29,218 nucleotides of DNA from Actinomycetota bacterium (GTDB taxonomy: Bacteria > Actinomycetota > Humimicrobiia > Humimicrobiales > Humimicrobiaceae). Positions 26,678 to 29,218 of the stretch are shown piece after piece (position 1 is the first letter of the stretch; each line of letters opens with the position of its first letter). The notes under the pieces were generated by a model. It was not told where the DNA came from, did no database searches, and saw only the letters and a list, made by a program, of their open reading frames with translations. The DNA is taken from positions 1 through 29,218 of the forward strand of contig JAGYMN010000005.1 in NCBI GenBank assembly GCA_018400395.1, written 5' to 3'. A program made the position numbers and the translations under genes.

Positions 26678-26825
26678 AAATGTTATAAACATTCAGGTTG
26701 GTAAGTGCGGACATGGTGGATCCATGTTCACTGGATTCGAAAGGACGGACCGAGCAAAGCGAGGGAGTCCGCGTCTCTGCAGCGACCGAAGGGAGACGTA
26801 AGAACGAATCCCTCCAGGCGTGCCA
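26665..26825 (+). mobile_element. tRNA-tail-associated element, copy 1 (after tRNA-Arg)
   Basis: The unit runs from the first base after the tRNA CCA to the CCA of the duplicated tail, 161 bases. It contains an AT-rich lead of about 42 bases and a core at 26707-26804 of roughly 58% GC, then a second copy of the tRNA-Arg 3' end. Core hairpins: GGACATGG/CCATGTTC (26709-26716 with 26722-26729), CGGAC/GTCCG (26746-26750 with 26767-26771, holding GC-AAA-GC inside) and GTCTC/GAGAC (26773-26777 with 26793-26797). No terminator stands between tRNA and element, so it is probably transcribed as the pre-tRNA trailer. It encodes no protein. The core is nearly identical to 28836-28932. The class is not recognised. 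Confidence 0.8.
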
Positions 26826-26838
26826 GTTATTTACAGTT
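26805..26838 (+). repeat. Right copy of the 34-base tRNA-Arg tail direct repeat
   Basis: Identical to 26644-26677. Its last 8 bases (TTACAGTT) are also the final codons and stop codon, on the minus strand, of the ABC-class ATPase gene. Confidence 0.95.
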
Positions 26839-28546
26839 GTATTACTTTAAGGCTTCTAAGTCTGTTTATTGCGCATGCAACTTCAAATTTTCTGGGGATG
26901 GCATAGCTGCCAGGGTGGCCATCACTGTGTTCTGAAATTATCTCAAGGCCATTTTTATCAATATCTTTAAAAATATTATCCAGTATTTCCATGAGTGTGT
27001 TATGCCCGTCAATATACCCCTTCCTTAGACCGTATAAGATTATACCTGATATGGCATTTACCTGACTTTTATCAACAATTTGTTCAACTGCAGTAAGATC
27101 TATGTCAAGATTTCCGAAAGAAATCTTGACAGTACCCCTGGATTTGACTTTGATTCTTTTACCGCGGTACGGATCGATGCTTTCAGGAACAGGTATTCTT
27201 TCTGTCAATTTACCAAAATAACCCGGAGATTCTATTTTCCTGATATCTTTTCTTGAATTTATTATCTGTTTTGCTTTTTCGGTTATAAGAATTGGCAGAT
27301 AGTTATCCATCATTATAACAGTGTCAGCAACTTCAAAATAATCTCCCGATCCGCCCATTACAAGAATTGAAGATGTACCGAATTCTCTGTATATGTTTTT
27401 TACACAATCAATAAAAGGTGTAATGGGCTCTTTTTCTTTTGGTACAGTTTTTTGCATTATCTCGTCCCTTATGAGGAAATTTGTAGCAGAAGTATCTTCA
27501 TCGAGCAGGAGAAATTCTGCCCTGCATTCGAGAGCTTCTATTATATTGGCAGCCTGAGAGGTACTGCCGCTGGCATTTGCTGTTGAAAATTTGACCGTAT
27601 CCTTATTCATTGGGAGATTTGTTATAAAAGGCGATATATTGACCTTTTGGATGCTCCGGCCCTCCTCGGCTCTTATTTTTACAGCTTTGTTTAAAGTGAC
27701 TACATATTCTCTTCCATCTCCCGGGATATGATTGTATATACCTCTTTCTATGGAAGAAAGGAGGGTACTCTTTCCGTGAAATCCGCCTCCAATTATAAGA
27801 GTTATCCCCTCTGGTATCCCCATACCGGTTATGCTTCCCGAGTGCAGGGTATCCATAGTAACTTCAAGTTCGGCAGGAGACCTAAATCTGATTGTTTCAG
27901 ACGAAAGGAGCGGGCTGTCACTTATTCCGCTTCTTCTTGGAAGAATGGAACCGTTTCTTATAAATGATACAAGCTTTCTTTCTTTAAGCTGTTTTCTAAG
28001 GATATCCTGGTCTTCCGAAATATTTATAAAATCCAGGATTTCTTCAGGGTCAAGGCTCCTGTAAAACAGTGAAGAGGCGGCAATCTCTGGGATATCAACT
28101 GTAAGTATTTTTTCACACTGTCTTCCCATTACCGTGCGCCCTCTTGCCGGAAGACCAACATAGAATCTGGCTTCCACGAATTCTTCATCTACATACACTG
28201 CGGTCCTTTCTAAAATTTCCTGGCCTCCTGCATCAATATATATAAGGCCTGATTTACCTGTTCCCCTGATACCGCCTGATATTTTTTTAATTGCTAAACT
28301 GAATTGTCTGCATATATAATCTTCCAGTGCTGTGAGCCTGGAATGATTTGAGAAAAGTGATTTGTCAAAACCTGCCCTGTTCTGCTGCACCCTTATTCTA
28401 AGTTTTGAAGGAGAGGCAAATGGATCTCCCTGGACATGATCGATCAGGAGAATATGGTTAGCGAAATTGTAAGAACCTTTCAGCTGCTTATATGATTTAT
28501 ATCCGTGTCCGTCAATTCTTCTTAAAGTTTCCTTTAGTTTTTCCAT
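26831..28546 (-). CDS. Predicted ATPase of the ABC class (PF09818-type)
   Basis: This 571-residue cytoplasmic P-loop protein belongs to the uncharacterised ABC_ATPase family; the substrate is unknown and no permease is nearby. The N-terminal region has DGHGYKSYKQLKGSY and LLIDHVQGDPFASPSKLRIR, both family hallmarks. The Walker A is GGGFHGKST (253-261) inside GITLIIGGGFHGKSTLLSSI. A signature-like TANASGSTSQAANIIEAL comes before the Walker B EFLLLDEDTSATNFLIRD. SILVMGGSGDYFEVADTVIMM follows. ATG 28546 is chosen over the upstream GTG 28552 because AAAGG sits 5 bases before it. The stop lies inside the right tRNA-Arg tail repeat, so the 3' end abuts element 1. It is divergent from tRNA-Ser, putting the gene between two copies of the same element. 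Confidence 0.9.
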   Translation of the reverse strand: MEKLKETLRRIDGHGYKSYKQLKGSYNFANHILLIDHVQGDPFASPSKLRIRVQQNRAGFDKSLFSNHSRLTALEDYICRQFSLAIKKISGGIRGTGKSGLIYIDAGGQEILERTAVYVDEEFVEARFYVGLPARGRTVMGRQCEKILTVDIPEIAASSLFYRSLDPEEILDFINISEDQDILRKQLKERKLVSFIRNGSILPRRSGISDSPLLSSETIRFRSPAELEVTMDTLHSGSITGMGIPEGITLIIGGGFHGKSTLLSSIERGIYNHIPGDGREYVVTLNKAVKIRAEEGRSIQKVNISPFITNLPMNKDTVKFSTANASGSTSQAANIIEALECRAEFLLLDEDTSATNFLIRDEIMQKTVPKEKEPITPFIDCVKNIYREFGTSSILVMGGSGDYFEVADTVIMMDNYLPILITEKAKQIINSRKDIRKIESPGYFGKLTERIPVPESIDPYRGKRIKVKSRGTVKISFGNLDIDLTAVEQIVDKSQVNAISGIILYGLRKGYIDGHNTLMEILDNIFKDIDKNGLEIISEHSDGHPGSYAIPRKFEVACAINRLRSLKVIQL

Positions 28547-28674
28547 AAGCACCTTTCTGGTTATTTTTTAAAATAATACCAATCTCCGGGAATAATTATA
28601 AGAGGAATAGAAAAATATATGGATAATATTTAAATTAGTGCTTTTTCAAAAAGTGATTTTTTTATAAAATCTGT

Positions 28675-28680
28675 TATTAT
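28675..28680 (+). promoter_or_regulatory. Candidate -10 box of the tRNA-Ser gene
   Basis: TATTAT at 28675-28680 lies 18 bases before the tRNA-Ser 5' end. No good -35 box is visible in the T-rich sequence upstream. Confidence 0.3.
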
Positions 28681-28698
28681 ATTGTTTGCCAGCTACGG

Positions 28699-28792
28699 GG
28701 AGAGGTGCTTGAGTGGTTGAAAAGGGCCGCCTGCTAAGCGGTTAGGCGGGTATAAACCCGCCTCGAGGGTTCGAATCCCTCCCTCTCCGCCA
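28699..28792 (+). tRNA. tRNA-Ser (anticodon GCU)
   Basis: A 94-base class II tRNA with encoded CCA. The acceptor stem GGAGAGG/CCTCTCC is fully paired, with discriminator G. The anticodon loop CTGCTAA, closed by GCCGC/GCGGT, gives GCU, reading AGC and AGU. The long variable arm GGCGGG-TATAAA-CCCGCC identifies serine. The T arm is GAGGG-TTCGAAT-CCCTC. The tail from C56 through CCAG is repeated 161 bases downstream. Confidence 0.96.
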
Positions 28793-28793
28793 G
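28772..28793 (+). repeat. Left copy of the 22-base tRNA-Ser tail direct repeat
   Basis: It starts at the same T-loop base (C56) as the Arg repeat and ends one base after CCA. It is identical to 28933-28954. Confidence 0.95.
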
Positions 28794-28953
28794 TTATGAC
28801 ATATATTAGAGTTAAATTATAATATAATAATTCATGCGGATATGGTGGATCCATATCCGTGGATTCGAAAGGACGGACTAAGCGCAGCGAGGGAGTCCGC
28901 GTCTCTGCAGCGACCGAAGGGAGACGGAAGAACGAATCCCTCCCTCTCCGCCA
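28793..28953 (+). mobile_element. tRNA-tail-associated element, copy 2 (after tRNA-Ser)
   Basis: A 161-base unit from after the tRNA-Ser CCA to the CCA of the duplicated tail. An AT-rich lead of about 43 bases shares TTAT and AGTTAAAT with copy 1. The core at 28836-28932 matches the copy 1 core with about a dozen differences. Hairpin one is CGGATATGG/CCATATCCG (28837-28845 with 28851-28859). Relative to copy 1, a C-G pair has become T-A and a G-U has become G-C, preserving pairing. CGGAC/GTCCG and GTCTC/GAGAC hairpins are unchanged. It ends in the tRNA-Ser tail rather than the Arg tail. Confidence 0.8.
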
Positions 28954-28954
28954 G
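28933..28954 (+). repeat. Right copy of the 22-base tRNA-Ser tail direct repeat
   Basis: Exact second copy of 28772-28793, abutting the element core. After it the sequence diverges (CCACTG here, TTATGA at the left copy). Confidence 0.95.
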
Positions 28955-28995
28955 CCACTGAAGATACTAACCAATAAAGACAGGAGATTTTAAAC

Positions 28996-29218
28996 ATGAA
29001 TTTTGGATTGCTCCATCCTGCAGATCAGATAGTAATGACAATGGAGAGAATATATGGTTATGGAATGACTACGACATCGGGAGGTAACCTATCAATTCTA
29101 GATACTGAAGATAATATGTGGATAACACCTGCTGGAGTCGATAAGGGTTCTCTGACAAATAAGGATATAGTATGCATAAAAAAAGATGGGACAATAATAG
29201 GCAACCATAAACCTTCAA
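28996..29218 (+). CDS. Class II aldolase/adducin family protein, N-terminal part (3' end outside window)
   Basis: The frame is open from ATG 28996 to the window end (74 codons). The translation begins MNFGLLHPADQIVMTMERIY and contains TTTSGGNLSIL and WITPAGVDKGSLTNKDIVCI. These are the N-terminal motifs of zinc-dependent class II aldolases (fuculose/rhamnulose/ribulose-phosphate aldolase or epimerase branch); GGNLS lines the phosphate site. The metal-binding histidines lie beyond the window, so the exact sugar phosphate cannot be told. The ribosome-binding site AGGAG (28982-28986) is 9 bases upstream. The gene follows element 2 directly. Confidence 0.85.
   Translation, partial: MNFGLLHPADQIVMTMERIYGYGMTTTSGGNLSILDTEDNMWITPAGVDKGSLTNKDIVCIKKDGTIIGNHKPS

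Noticed and set aside
26707..26825. A complete extra tRNA formed by the core plus the duplicated tail
   Set aside because: No 5' acceptor strand complementary to the Arg (CAGGCGT) or Ser (CCTCTCC) tail is present in the core, and no D or anticodon arm can be placed.
26705..26935. Plus-strand open frame across element 1 into the ATPase 3' end
   Set aside because: It translates the structured core and the antisense of a real gene, has no ribosome-binding site, and shows no protein family resemblance.
28640..28666. Hairpin CTTTT/AAAAG followed by T-run before tRNA-Ser as a terminator
   Set aside because: The stem is 5 A/T-rich pairs, and no plus-strand gene ends upstream; probably low-complexity chance.
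26644..28954. CRISPR array or integron attC reading of the repeated sequences
   Set aside because: Only two copies 2.1 kb apart with tRNA-derived ends; no regular spacer pattern, no cas or integrase gene, and no attC-type core sites.
28693..28974. Minus-strand open frame across tRNA-Ser and element 2 containing GGEGGIRTLEAG
   Set aside because: The peptide is the reverse translation of the tRNA-Ser 3' half; such GGEGGIRTL strings are a well-known false-gene artefact. It has no ribosome-binding site.

Overview
The window is AT-rich bacterial chromosome with heavy use of ATA (Ile) and AGA/AGG (Arg) codons. It is densely coded, mostly on the + strand. The housekeeping block dnaJ - rsmE - mtaB - HIT - phoH - pgpH - ybeY - (GNAT, deoC) - recO - cysK - glyQ - glyS - ppdK - dnaG - rpoD is the order typical of Gram-positive-type bacteria (Firmicutes and deep Actinobacteria-like lineages). 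Two-subunit GlyRS, pyruvate phosphate dikinase, a PgpH-type c-di-AMP phosphodiesterase and a DUF1858 redox protein suggest an anaerobic, probably uncultured lineage. The sequence does not settle the phylum.

Layout. 1-7052 is chaperone, rRNA/tRNA modification and RNA metabolism: DnaJ C-terminus, RsmE, MtaB, HIT hydrolase, PhoH, PgpH, YbeY. 7108-10291 carries a GNAT acetyltransferase, a possible gene remnant, deoxyribose-phosphate aldolase, RecO and cysteine synthase, in the slot where dgkA/era are usually found. 10325-19392 holds GlyRS alpha and beta, PPDK, primase and the primary sigma factor. 19393-22268 has a roughly 300-bp spacer followed by a three-part AMP-ligase/ACP/acyltransferase fusion. 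A Lon-family protease follows on the minus strand (22380-24779), divergent from a small DUF1858 protein behind a near-consensus promoter, and then a membrane glycosyltransferase.

The most unusual part is the last 2.6 kb. tRNA-Arg(ACG) and tRNA-Ser(GCU) are each followed by a related element with a GC-rich core of 97-98 bases that can fold into three hairpins. Each element ends in a second copy of the 3' part of its own tRNA gene, from T-loop position C56 through CCA. The distance from first to second copy is exactly 161 bases at both loci, although the duplicated sequences differ (34 bases for Arg, 22 for Ser). One core hairpin shows a compensatory base-pair change between the copies. The two elements lie in the same orientation on either side of a minus-strand ABC-class ATPase gene. 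This looks like an undescribed tRNA-tail-associated repeat or mobile element, or a structured pre-tRNA trailer. The window ends inside a class II aldolase gene.
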